A program made the translations under genes and the position numbers. The notes under the pieces were generated by a model. The model was not told the origin of the DNA and made no database searches. It saw nothing but the letters and a program-made list of their open reading frames with translations. From assembly GCA_030704615.1 (NCBI GenBank), contig CM060732.1:40901053-40965052 (forward strand): a stretch of 64,000 nucleotides of DNA, written 5' to 3'. The stretch is from Takakia lepidozioides (taxonomy: Eukaryota > Streptophyta > Takakiopsida > Takakiales > Takakiaceae). Below are positions 45,732 to 56,002 of this stretch, in pieces. The first letter of the stretch is position 1. The number at the start of each line of letters is the position of its first letter.

Positions 45732-46439
45732 GTTGGAAGAATATGCGTGTGCAAACTTTGCAATTGCGGGATGCACAAATGTCCAACCAAACATACCTCG
45801 GTGCACGCCCACTATGACCCCAATACCAAGTCTGAATATGTTGCCAAGTACCCAGAATGGCCAATGCCCAAGAAGTTTGTCAGGAAACACCCTCCACATG
45901 GAGATGCAGGGTTACGGTTGGACTGCAACACCACCTATACAGACGACTTCATCAAGTGGCCTCACGGGCCCAGGGCATCTTGTCGCCCAGTTCCTAGGAC
46001 CGACAATACAGGCCCCTTCAAAGACGAGACAACCTACAAAGTGGACTACTGGGACAAATCTAAAAACATGCAGCCTAGGCAAAAAATGGAGCATCAAACC
46101 CATCACGGAGGGGGACCCTTCTCTGGAGAGACAACTTACAAAGTGGACTTCGCAAACAGAGGGCCTCAGCCCAAGAACGTGGTGGTCAAGCATGGATGCA
46201 GCTTGGGCCAAACTGGTGCCAAGTTTGATGGGGATACAACATATCATGATGACTTCAAGACCTGGAAGCTTCCCAAGAAATACATGCATGTCAAGAGGGA
46301 TGGACCGGGTACAAGTGGGCCTTTCCAAGGTCCTACAACATACCAGTCAGACTACCAGGGCCAACCCATACCCCACAGGTGCCCCACATTGAGTAGGCCT
46401 AAACCCACGATCATATGTGGGGATCATATGTGTTACTAA
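45732..46439 (+). CDS. SAXO-type axonemal microtubule-stabilising protein (last coding exon)
   Basis: The exon begins after an acceptor-like TGGTCAG at 45731; the frame has a stop at 45708-45710 and no ATG before the conserved region, so the start codon lies in an unseen upstream exon. It encodes about 235 residues. The N-terminus has RICVCKLCNCGMHKCP, the Cys-rich Mn motif of the SAXO/FAM154 family. Five Mn-like repeats follow, centred on NTTYTDDFIKW, ETTYKVDYWD, ETTYKVDFAN, DTTYHDDFKTW and PTTYQSDYQG. The frame ends naturally at TAA 46437-46439. These proteins line ciliary microtubules and stabilise them. In a plant-lineage genome this points to flagellated sperm. No lesions are seen, so it is likely functional. 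Confidence 0.88.
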   Translation, partial: VGRICVCKLCNCGMHKCPTKHTSVHAHYDPNTKSEYVAKYPEWPMPKKFVRKHPPHGDAGLRLDCNTTYTDDFIKWPHGPRASCRPVPRTDNTGPFKDETTYKVDYWDKSKNMQPRQKMEHQTHHGGGPFSGETTYKVDFANRGPQPKNVVVKHGCSLGQTGAKFDGDTTYHDDFKTWKLPKKYMHVKRDGPGTSGPFQGPTTYQSDYQGQPIPHRCPTLSRPKPTIICGDHMCY

Positions 46440-49400
46440 CTTGTACGGAGGTGCCCATATATTTAACTAGTTGATGGCCATTACTTGGTTTTATTCATGA
46501 TTAATGCTAGTGTTGTAACCAGGGTAACTAGACCTTGACCATGGTTTCCCAATGGTACCTTGGTCAACATGGGTACTTGGACTGCAAGTGCCAAGGTGAC
46601 GTTTCCTGAAAAATATTCACTTCAGTTTGATTAAGCTAACCCTAGTTCAACACGCCATGAGTTGTACGTACTTTGCATATACTTTGTTGGTTTCATGATC
46701 TTAGTCATTAGTGCTGTGCCTTCTTCACTTTATTCTCAATTGCTTCTGACTCTCAGTGTAGGTACTATATCTGCACATGTAGTTTGAGAATTTCTACCCT
46801 GTTGAAATTGGAGACCAAGGTCAAAACCATGTCTAGATAGCCAAACATTGCCCCTGGGCTACTTTTTCAAAGGTCCTCAGTGGATGGTTGCGTCACCAAC
46901 AGTCCATCTACGTTTTCCAAAAAACACAACCATGTTTAGACAAGAGAAGCCCTTAAATTGTTGCGTCTACTTCTGACAAGCTCCATCTTCAAAGAAGACT
47001 TGTCACTAGACAAACCCTTCCTAAGAAATTATTCTTAACTCATCATGAAAAATGGCTTCAATAAGTTTGTGAGATCATGACAATGTTTCCTACAACTGTT
47101 AGTTGTCGAACGGCAGGTCAAACTAAAGATCCGTGTAGAGTAGTTTTCTTTATATTGCACTTCGTCACACTGCTCTGGAATAAGGGTCTCCATGACTTAC
47201 CATGGGTATAAACACAACATGTAGCACTGACGGCTCCATTCGATCATACAGTGTTTCTTCCAACTTCAGTATCTGTTGACGAAAATAATGACAATATACC
47301 ACATTCCTGCCCTTGTGTATCAGGCAACACCCTTTCTTTTGTGCATGTGGCTTGTTTTACTAATAGTCCTACAACAACAACCCATCTTGGAAGTGATGAA
47401 AGTAGTTGGCATCCCGTACATCATTTGCTCTTCCATCAAGCTTTGAGATGATCACCTACTGGCAGTGTGGCAATCACCACACATTTCTCTTCCTCCACAT
47501 CATGCACCTTTGAGCCGAAACAATAATTAAAAACTAAAAACCCACAATAGTAGTAGCTCAATGGTACAAGGTATTGAGTGTTACCCACGTGATTTTGGGC
47601 TCAAATACTGCTACCTGGTCATGTTTGGTATTATCCAGTGTTGGACTGGTATATAGGGACTGGTCGGGTATCAACCAAGGTATTAAATAACCGACCCGGC
47701 TGGTATTGGCTGTTGTAATGCTAGGGTTAATAACCGAATCGCCTGGTATTGACAATTCCAATACCTAGGTCAACTGTCATTACCCTACATACCCTACATA
47801 GGTTGGTATTGACAAAGGAAATACCCGTGCAATACCCGTATTATGGGCGAAAACAAGGGCTACACACATGGTATAGATATGAAGTTGGGTTGGGGTTAGG
47901 GCATGTCCAGCCCCAAGCGCCCGCCACTATTTTTCATTTTTTAGCACGTACTGTCGATAGGGCAATGTCGACTTGGCATTGACAACCTCGACAAATTAGT
48001 GCTAATTTTAAATAATGGGCCAGATGACATGCGGACGGATTGCAAGGTGGTTGAGCAAGGGATCAAAGATTTCTTTTTGTCGGAAGACAATACGATTGAT
48101 GAAAAGGAGGATCTCATTAAGATGCTGGCATGTTTGACAAACCAAAACAGTGAAGATAATATCAATAAGGGAAGTTCCTAACCTTAGCTGTCGCATTCTC
48201 ACTTCAATGACCCACATTTCGAAGTTTGTATCCGGATCAGATCCCAACTGTATCAGATTATCTTGCCGAACGTCTGCCAAATACCATGATGATCCAAATC
48301 ATGTTTCCATTCCCAACCTCATAGTAGATACTTACCATGTCAATAGGTTCAAATTGGTCAATTGCCTCCTAAACTAACTCTAAAATCATTCTCTGCCGAT
48401 TGTATTGAAAATTTGCATATAATGTGGACCGTCCTATATGGTATCTGATTACAAGTGAAGGTTGATGGACGGTGCATTTGACAACATCTGCTCTAAATCA
48501 CTATTTTGATGTCTCATCCCCCACCCATGAGTGTCTCACACAGTTTGTCAGTAATTCGCTTAAAAACAAACATCGTCGACGTCCTGTGCATGTCTACGAC
48601 GACTGCAAATAGATCAATGACGACACCAATTGGCATGAACCACTAGATATGAGTTTGTTTGCCGCCTGTATTAGGTTTCATGAAGCTTTGAAAATCTAGC
48701 CGCAGTCTAGCTTGAAAGGCTTCGCTTGTTGACTGGTCAGGCAATGGTCACTTGGGATCATCGAAGCTTGGAAATGGAATTGGCACCAGTCGCCCAAAAC
48801 CTGTGTTTGAGGATCGGGGTATGTAGGACGCATTATAAAAAAATATTCCATTATCCAAGAGTTCTTTATATGGACGATTGCCTCAGGTAAGCTCTCCAAT
48901 ATCTGCGCGCGTTACAAAAATCACCCCCATAATGCATTTCGGGTCCACCCAATCCTCAAAGTTGGACTGAAATAAATCTGTCACAACCACCCGTATCTTT
49001 AGTATGAACAATTGGACCAACATCAAATAGAAAGGCTTTTAGAGTCGTAGTCAGAGAGTTATAAACCTACAATTGCAAGCACCTGCGGTTGTTCGGTTCT
49101 AGATCCAATTGCCGCCACATGTATGCATGTTGCACCCGTACTGCAGACACAATTGTAGATCTGACATTTACTCAAAACTTCAACACCTTTGCTTTGTAAC
49201 AACCATCCATGCTACTATTGCCCCTCGTGCTTCACTGCATCTTTTGTTTTGTCTAATGAATTGAACAAAAAAACCCCCTCAATTGAAGATCAAGGCCTCA
49301 TTGAGAAGGAGCATTGAAGACACCGAAGCGAAGGCTCCATTGGCACGAAGGCAAATCATATCCTGGCGAGAAGTTCTGGTCTAGGACACGCGTCAGCTCT

Positions 49401-50067
49401 TCAGCCATGATGGGGTCTAATCTACAACCATGCATATTCTCAAGCCATCCTCAGGACGTGTGCTATCCTGGATCGTCATTGGTAGAATCCTTGGTAGCGA
49501 CGGTGGTAGTGGCAACGTGGATGATGTTCGTCCAGCTCAGTTTGGTATTTTTTAATCCGCTCACCTGTACCTTTTTCAGAGGCCTATTAAATTTTTCAAG
49601 GCCCTCTCCCCCTCTATAGGCCCCATTCTGCTCCTAATGCCAATGCTGCATTCTTGTGTGTGCGGTGATGACTGAAGGATTGCGCCTGCAAGATAATAAA
49701 GAGAGAGAAGACTCCAGCCAAAACCAACGTCACTAAAAGCTTCTCGTCTTACGGCTGCTTGCCCCTTTTAGGGGTGGGCCCTAAAAATAAAACAAGCCGC
49801 GACTGTGGGTACCCGGAACTCTTCATGAATAATTGCAAAGAGTCTTTATTTACAATGAAAAACAGTTGTATGGACAAATGTCATATATACTTGGGGACCA
49901 CAAGCTAGTTAAGAGATAATTATTGTTTTAAAATTAGAAATTATAATTTAAAATAAAAAATATATATCTTGAATATCTGGGATATGACTCTTTTATTAAA
50001 AGTGTCAAGTATGTCATTATTTATCAACATAAAAATATAATTGTATAATTTTTTTTAATAATTTGTT
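46440..50067. other. Long stretch without a recognised gene
   Basis: First part is the SAXO 3' region. 47570-47900 is rich in GGTATTG / CAATACC words that can pair. A 60-codon plus frame at 47999-48181 (LNNGPDDMRTDCKVVEQG, SEDNTIDEKEDLIKML) looks protein-like but has no family match. A 101-codon frame at 49314-49619 has no motif. 49900-50060 is AT-rich. Confidence 0.35.
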
Positions 50068-50875
50068 GCAGGATATGGTGTCTCACTTTCGGCAGAGGGT
50101 GACATCCATGAAAGTCCATTTTATTTTTGGAGCGTATTTTTTCAGTTTGATTCTTATAAAGGACAATAGTATACTTAACATCTTTAGTAAAGGGTCTAAC
50201 CCCAAATATTATAGAGATTATTTATTATAATTTTCAATCCTTAATTGGAAAAAATAAAAATAGGAGTCAAATCTTAGAATCTATGACCATTTGTCCATAT
50301 GCCACCAGGACATCCTAGATAATATGTTTGTAGTAAAAGATGATATCCCAAAAACCCAAAATATAATATGCTATGGGCTAATGAAAAAGATTTTTTTTTG
50401 TGTATAAAAAAATCCATAGCTTGGTCAAAATTTGATAGATTTTCATACTACTTTCACCTATTGAAACATTGCACAATTTTTACACACGGTTTTTTTGTCC
50501 TTATCACAGTTGGTTACACTTAGATATGTTTTTTAGAGTCCATAGCACAAAAAACTGTGCCGATGACAAAATAGTGTTTGAGATTCAAAAGTCCAATCCC
50601 TTTCTTTGAAAAATAAAAATAAAAAATCCACAACATTCTATAGTTCATCCAATTTGCGAAAAAATTGTTACATTATATAGATATCGTAGGTGGTATATAA
50701 GAACCAATGTCATGTATAATAAAGATGAACTATTGTGAAAAAATAAAAAGATAATATGAAGCACAATCACTGAAAAACTGCCCGATGACGTCCAAACTGA
50801 GACACCATATCTTGCAACTCCCTATGGACCTCCATAGACGTCAACATCTGCCGTTTTTGAGACACCGTAACTTGC
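50068..50875. mobile_element. Candidate foldback/MITE element
   Basis: The left end (GCAGGATATGGTGTCTCA, then CGGCAGAGGGTGACATCC) matches, in reverse complement, the right end (GCAAGTTACGGTGTCTCA, then CGGCAGATGTTGACGTC). A second inner inverted copy (GCAAGATATGGTGTCTCAG) lies at about 50797-50820. The inverted ends span about 50 bases with substitutions. The interior of about 700 bases is AT-rich with no coding frame. No target duplication was recognised. Confidence 0.45.
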
Positions 50876-51049
50876 ACAGACCCCCTGCGTTGATGAGTGA
50901 GAATCATCTAGTCTATGTATGACACATGAGAAGTTTATGAATGTGCCATATTCTGTAATTGTGTCGAGTTATACGTAGTCCGTGGATAACAGGGTGGATA
51001 CCTTGACTGAGGTAGTGTGGTCAGTTTCTCGTTCTTAGTGGGTGTGTGA

Positions 51050-51560
51050 CACTACAAGAGATGAGCGTTTTTAGGACTACGGATTTGGCGGAGTCATAAA
51101 AACGGCACTAGGTGTACGACTACAGAGCGCTGAAATGCGTTGCAGTCATAGTTTTACCACTTTGTAGTAATGGATATCACTACATGACTCCGGAAAGTTA
51201 GGGAGCATTGGTCAAACATTGTTGACCATGATGACAGGGATGGTTTTACGACTAGTGTGATATCTTTGACTACACGTGGACGACGTTTCATGGAATCTTG
51301 TGACTCCATGATTGAAGATGGTTTTGCAGCTCTATTTATACGACTACATCCCTACACGTGTCATTTTGAAAGTACATACATGAATGTATTCATCCATTTG
51401 ATAAGTTTATCCATCGATGACATGGCATGTAAACTTATGAGTCTCTTAGTGCAAATTGTTTCATAACTCTATATATATGACTACATCATTACACGTGTCA
51501 TTTAAATGACACATACATTAATGAATTCATCCAATGGATGGGTTCATCCCTCCGCCTATA
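51050..51560. mobile_element. CACTA transposon end
   Basis: Begins CACTACAAGAGATGAGCG, a typical CACTA inverted-repeat start, followed by repeated CGACTAC / TGACTAC subterminal words. It is the inverted counterpart of the fragment at 830-1244. No transposase is seen and the other end is missing. Confidence 0.6.
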
Positions 51561-51949
51561 CGGTGTGTCGATTTGATATCTGTTCAATAAATTGGACCTG
51601 GATGGACGTGGCTTAACAAGCATCGCAAGATATATGAGATTAAAATACGCAATGATCATGGTTGTACAAGGCTAGATCATGTGATGGAAAATATTTTGAA
51701 TCGTTAGATTTTACAGGATCTAACGGTCTAGATTGTATAAGATCTAATGGTTTAAGATTACACCGCCGAACTTTACATCGGGCTGGGACTTAGGCTTTTT
51801 TGTCTCCTGCGTTTCACCATCTATTTGATGTTGTGTCATGTATACAAGGACGTGGGATGGAGGCTTTACAGACCTTCCTACTCTTGAGAAAATGATGCAG
51901 GAAGGAGAAGAGGAGGAGGAGAGGAGACGATGCTACCCCTGCCAACCAG

Positions 51950-51985
<36 letters not shown>

Positions 51986-52170
51986 GCTCATGCGAAGGGT
52001 CCTGCTTCAAACCGCCAGCAGCAGCACAGGGTGTAGGATTTCGAGGATGAGCAGCCATGGCAACGCGTACAATGCATATTGTACGCGGGACATCCTCCAC
52101 ATGTGGCTACGCTCACAAGCGTCCCCGAGGAGCTCAGCTTGGTCATAGCAGGCCATGTTTCAATCTCTGC
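51561..52170. other. No recognisable gene; includes a (GA)n microsatellite
   Basis: A run of GA dinucleotides lies at 51953-51983. Nothing else is assigned. Confidence 0.4.
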
Positions 52171-52558
52171 CTGCTCAGTTGCACCGTGGTGGTTCGATCT
52201 CACATACCAATCCGACATTACCTGACTACAGATACAAGCAGCACACACAAGAGGTCCTTTTGGGTTGATGGTCGGTCAAATCCTCCATGGGTCATGACAC
52301 AAGGTAAAGGACAATGTGGTGAGGATACCTTCTTCTTCGACCTATTTCAGCCTGTTTTGCCCTCTCATCAGACTCGGCCCTGAGATGCATATTGAATTTT
52401 GTAAGTTAGCTCGGTGGGTGGATCTGTGGTTGTTTAGAGTGACTTTGACAAGTTGCTGCCGATGTGGCAACATGAAAGTATCCAAAAACAGGTAACAGAG
52501 ATGAGGGGAAGCTTTGGAATGAACACTTTTCCGACCCCGGTCAATGGCGGGACAATGG
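52171..52558 (+). pseudogene. Second OSB-like exon C fragment, cut at the same base
   Basis: Matches 35197-35601 over its length. The exon part (about 52474-52558) encodes KYPKTGNRDEGKLWNEHFSD then PGQWRDN, again the OSB PDF motif. The splice acceptor present in the first copy (CCAATAG) reads CAACAT here, so splicing would fail. The similarity ends at GGGACAATGG, exactly as at 35601, and LTR sequence starts three bases later. Confidence 0.7.
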
Positions 52559-52561
52559 AGA

Positions 52562-52990
52562 TGTCAAGTTAAATGAACACAGTGTGAAACTGACTAGAAT
52601 AAAACTAGTTATTTGTATTTAACACTTGGATTTAGGTCAAGTGTTAAGTCAGGTGTCAAGTTTGAGCTTGACACCTGAACCATCTTATCTTCACGAGAGC
52701 GTCAGTCGCGCAGCTCATCTCTCTCGAGTTGAGCCTGCGTGACCGAGCTCCTTCATCGTTTAGAAGCTGAGTGTGCTTATGATGGGAGGATAGGTTGTTG
52801 TGGGGTGGAGTCCCCATAGCTTGGGGTCCCCCTGGCTCATCTTCTATTTTAAAGAGTGATGGTGTTGGTTTTGTGTTTCTCTTGTTATTTGAGTTTAGTT
52901 CTTTCTTATCACTCGAGAGAGATGAGCCGCTCTATCTAGTTTTCCAGTGCTAAGCTAGATATGATGTTTTTGTTTTTTAAGCACTATTAT
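52562..52990 (+). repeat. LTR core, closest partner of the one at 63460
   Basis: Begins TGTCAAGTTAAATGAAC. From 52740 to 52909 it differs from 63642-63809 at only a few bases, closer than to any other copy, so these two may be the LTR pair of one insertion. After TTCTTATCA it continues with CTCGAGAGAGATGAGCC and GCTAAGCTAGATATGATG, as the inverted copy at 39454 does. The 85-base module is absent at its start. Confidence 0.75.
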
Positions 52991-53839
52991 AATATAGATG
53001 GTCATGGTCTTGTACACAACTCAAGCAATGAGCATAGAATGGCGCTAGCTTGAGTTCGTCTCACATCCTCAGTCGCAATGGTGGGACTCGGGGGGTATAG
53101 GTAGAGTGGTTGAAGCACGGCAGCAGCTCGGCCATGGTTGCCTGCCACTTTCAAGCTTCTTCACATTGCAGCCTGCGCGCATGGAGACGAACTCCGTAAC
53201 CGCGTCCTGTGCTCCCATTTGTCAGGGAGGCTCCACTGAGAGGGTGAGGCTGCAGCGCAGGGGATGGATCGAATGGAAGCTGGATTGGATTGAGAGGTCT
53301 GGATTGAGGTCCGCACGACAGGCCTGCACTTTGGGATAGGAGTCATATGCGAAGACAGAAAGCTGATAGAAAGTGGCGGGCATTTCATTCTCTTTACCGC
53401 GGAGGTCAACCTTTATGGAAAGAGGGACTTCACTCTTTGGACACTGAATGCAGCGCTGAAGTGGGAGAGGGCAGCAGAAACGCCGTGGTTTGTGTCAAGC
53501 CACTTTTTTAAATGATCATAGTAGCTTCAGTGTCCTGGCTACCAGGTGTGGTAGCTCTATTTATCTCAAGAACTCTCAATACTCTCGAGTGGCCCAGGTT
53601 TATCTTCTTGAGGATGGTGACGGATGGACTCCTCGCAAAGAGTGCTGGCGATGGATTCCAGAGCATCCAGCTGCAGTCCCCCTTTGCACAATGCTTCAAT
53701 CTCTTTGGCTTTGACCTTTTGACATGAGCAGTTCTCCGCCCTTATTTTTCCTCGCTCTTTCCCTGTGTCCCCTTCTCCTCTCGTCATCACTACTGCCTCA
53801 ATCAGAGGTGGCAACCAGAATGCCGTTTAAGTATCCAGG
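52991..53839. other. No recognised gene
   Basis: Plus and minus frames of 60-80 codons overlap without motifs. It may include further decayed exons of the TBL gene that follows, but I cannot show it. Confidence 0.3.
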
Positions 53840-54320
53840 AAACTGATGACATCAAGGAAGCTACCAGCTTGTCCCTGAAGACGAAGGGGTCCAGTACCAT
53901 CAACTCTGTGACCACAGCTCAAGGTTTAACAACCAAGGAGACTTACATCACCAAGGAAGCTGGAAGCTTATTTCTGGAGACGAAGGGATCGAATGTCATT
54001 GTTCTGGCTGGCATAGGAGCATGTGACCTGCCCATAGGGACCTGAGTGCCTGATCCCCAACCCCCGCTGTACACGAATGAAACGTGCCAGTAAATTGGAG
54101 ATGATCAAAACTGCATGAAGAATGGACGGCTTGACAGTGGGTATTGCACTGGAAATGGAAGCCCAATGATTGTGAGCTGCCTCGGCTTGATGGCAGAGCC
54201 TTCCTGGAGTCAATGAGAGGAAAAACTGTGGCCTTTGTGGGGGACTCCATTGCAGGGGAACGTGAGGAAAAGCCTTCAAATCATGTCGCATCTCTTGGAT
54301 TATCCTCGGTGATATAGGGA
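53840..54320 (+). pseudogene. TBL/PMR5-like polysaccharide O-acetyltransferase, N-terminal exon remnant
   Basis: In one frame ACDLPIGT, a stop, then VPDPQPPLYTNETCQ, a stop, then [17 protein letters not shown]. After a one-base shift near 54143 the sequence reads [17 protein letters not shown]; it then shifts to [19 protein letters not shown] and again to [12 protein letters not shown]. This is the order of the PMR5 N-terminal domain (CDxxxGxWVxD, YT..TC, QNC.KNGR.D, WxPxxCxLPRFD) followed by the GDS block of the PC-esterase family. These Golgi enzymes acetylate wall polysaccharides. Two stops and at least two frameshifts make it dead, and the DxxH end is not visible. The piece lies between two near-identical LTR cores, so it may have been carried by the retroelement. 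Confidence 0.7.
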
Positions 54321-54828
54321 AGCGTCAAGTCATATGCATGTTGTTCTAATGCAGGGTATCCCATCCAAAGCTGGGGCCCCATCTGTGAATTGGAGATTTC
54401 CATATGTGGGGAGGGCCCCCTGACTTTTTTGAGCCTGAGTGAGAGCTGGCGATATTGCTATTCAGTGTGCTGGAGGCTCGCTTGAGACAAGGGCCTGCGG
54501 GTACAAGCCCTGCTGGTGTGAGAGCTGCTGCAGGCAGTAGAGTCGCACTTTGGGTCTTCAATCCTGAGTGCCATAGTACTTGAGCGTTGTCGGCACCGGT
54601 TTTTGTTTTTGGGACTATGCCAAAAATCTATGGAATTTTTAGAGTGTGAGTGTGCCATGAAAGATCCACAATTCTGTTTATAGAACCTGTTCTGGTCTAT
54701 ATGAGAGACAAATCTGTGGATGTCCTCCTTGTATGGCTGGGGGAAATGCGGACGTAATTGAAGGGCATGTCTCTTCTCTTAGCCTGTGCACCCAAGGGGA
54801 CAAGATTTATGTCTCTCAAGGAACTTAG
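54321..54828. other. No recognised gene
   Basis: An acceptor-like CTAATGCAG lies at 54345-54354 and could precede a further TBL exon fragment, but the following frame soon stops. Confidence 0.3.
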
Positions 54829-55482
54829 ACTGATTTGAGTGGAGAACAGTTGGACGAGTTGATTTCATACTGGGAGTCAGACATTAGCAGTATACAACAA
54901 ACTGCTGTAGTTGGCGTTGAGGGCCTCAATGTTGCTTTGGACAGTCAGAACTCTGTTGGAGCCAGCAGTTCTGCAGCTGTAAGTGAAATACCAAAGTGGG
55001 TGAAAGCTAGGCTTGGAACACAGCCAAAGACAGCCCCGGGGACCAAGGTGTTCAGCCACAAGGCTGTGGTGTACTGGAGCAGAGGAGCAAGAGCTACACA
55101 AGTTTGTGCAATCAGACATGGTTGCAGCCGGACACACTCTGCACAAGGCAACCATGAGTGGGGGTTCATTAGCAATGACAAGTTTGTTTTGCTTGAGGGA
55201 GATGCAGTCATGTGCAATGAGGACACCCGCAACCGTCTCAAAGCTTTTAAGTTGAGAGACTATCAAACCCTACCTTTGTTTTCTTTAGTGTTCAGTGAGC
55301 GGGAGATAGGGGAGTATTGCTTTGTTTCTACCTGGCAGAAAGAGGAGGAGGGTTGGTTAGAGCGAGCTACTGTAGCTTGGGACAAGGTTAGTGGCAGGTT
55401 TCTGGACATAGATATATCTCCTACACCTTACCATCATGCAGAGCGAGGCACCTTGAGAGAAGTCTGGCAGTTGATAGCATAG
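54829..55482 (+). CDS. Hypothetical protein, about 217 residues, no family recognised
   Basis: A long open frame follows an acceptor-like GGAACTTAG and has no ATG at its start, so it is probably a last exon. The product begins LSGEQLDELISYWESDISS, has a basic middle (IPKWVKARLGTQPKTAPG), a Cys/His stretch (CAIRHGCSRTHSAQGNHEWG) and a hydrophobic strand-like part (TLPLFSLVFSEREIGEYCFV), and ends VWQLIA. There is no signal peptide or membrane segment. It lies inside the putative LTR pair and just upstream of gag. Its length without lesions, next to genes full of stops, suggests it is younger or has been maintained. It could be an element-specific accessory protein or a captured host exon. Confidence 0.5.
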   Translation, partial: TDLSGEQLDELISYWESDISSIQQTAVVGVEGLNVALDSQNSVGASSSAAVSEIPKWVKARLGTQPKTAPGTKVFSHKAVVYWSRGARATQVCAIRHGCSRTHSAQGNHEWGFISNDKFVLLEGDAVMCNEDTRNRLKAFKLRDYQTLPLFSLVFSEREIGEYCFVSTWQKEEEGWLERATVAWDKVSGRFLDIDISPTPYHHAERGTLREVWQLIA

Positions 55483-55977
55483 ATCAGGATTAGATCTTGC
55501 TTGGTCGGGCTTCTATTCTTCCCCTCCATCTCTGTACTATTTTCATTTACCTTGTACTTGTAGTTGCCAAAGCCTCTCTTGGTGGAGGCCAGTTAGTCCG
55601 GGGTTTTGGGCTGGGATATTCTGCAGGTCAGCACTGCAGATGGATTTTGGTGTGGGGGTGTTGATGTTTTGATTTCTTGTGTTTGGATCCCTCCCAACAC
55701 CTGCATGCTTGACTGTGCGTCACGTTGGTTTTGTGTGGGCGCTTGCTTTCATAGGGATTAGGCTGGATTTGATCACCGGTCAATCCTAGAGTATGCTGTC
55801 GGTGGTGAGGTTGGAGTGATGACCAGCAAGACCACCAGTGTTTCTTCTATGGTGAGACTGGGTTGATGACCAGCCAACCATAGGAGTTCTTGCGGTGGAT
55901 GCAGGTGCAGGTGCCCTGAGCCACTGGGATATGACCCTTAAACTACAACAGGTGCCCACCCGTGTCACTATTAGAAT
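55483..55977 (+). other. Untranslated leader upstream of gag
   Basis: No coding frame of note. The phrase GATGACCAGC.A..CCA recurs at 55818 and 55870. By position this should contain the 5' LTR end, but it does not match the 3' LTR sequences, so the 5' LTR is either missing or much further upstream (52562). Confidence 0.4.
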
Positions 55978-55989
55978 TAGTATTAGAGC
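55978..55989 (+). other. Decayed tRNA-iMet primer binding site
   Basis: TAGTATTAGAGC differs from the standard TGGTATCAGAGC by two transitions (G to A, C to T). It lies just ahead of the gag frame. Confidence 0.5.
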
Positions 55990-56002
55990 CTTATAGTGTC
56001 AC

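Noticed and set aside
45733-46392. 219-codon alternative plus frame over the SAXO gene
   Set aside because: The SAXO frame has the full set of Mn repeats and a natural stop; the other frame has none.
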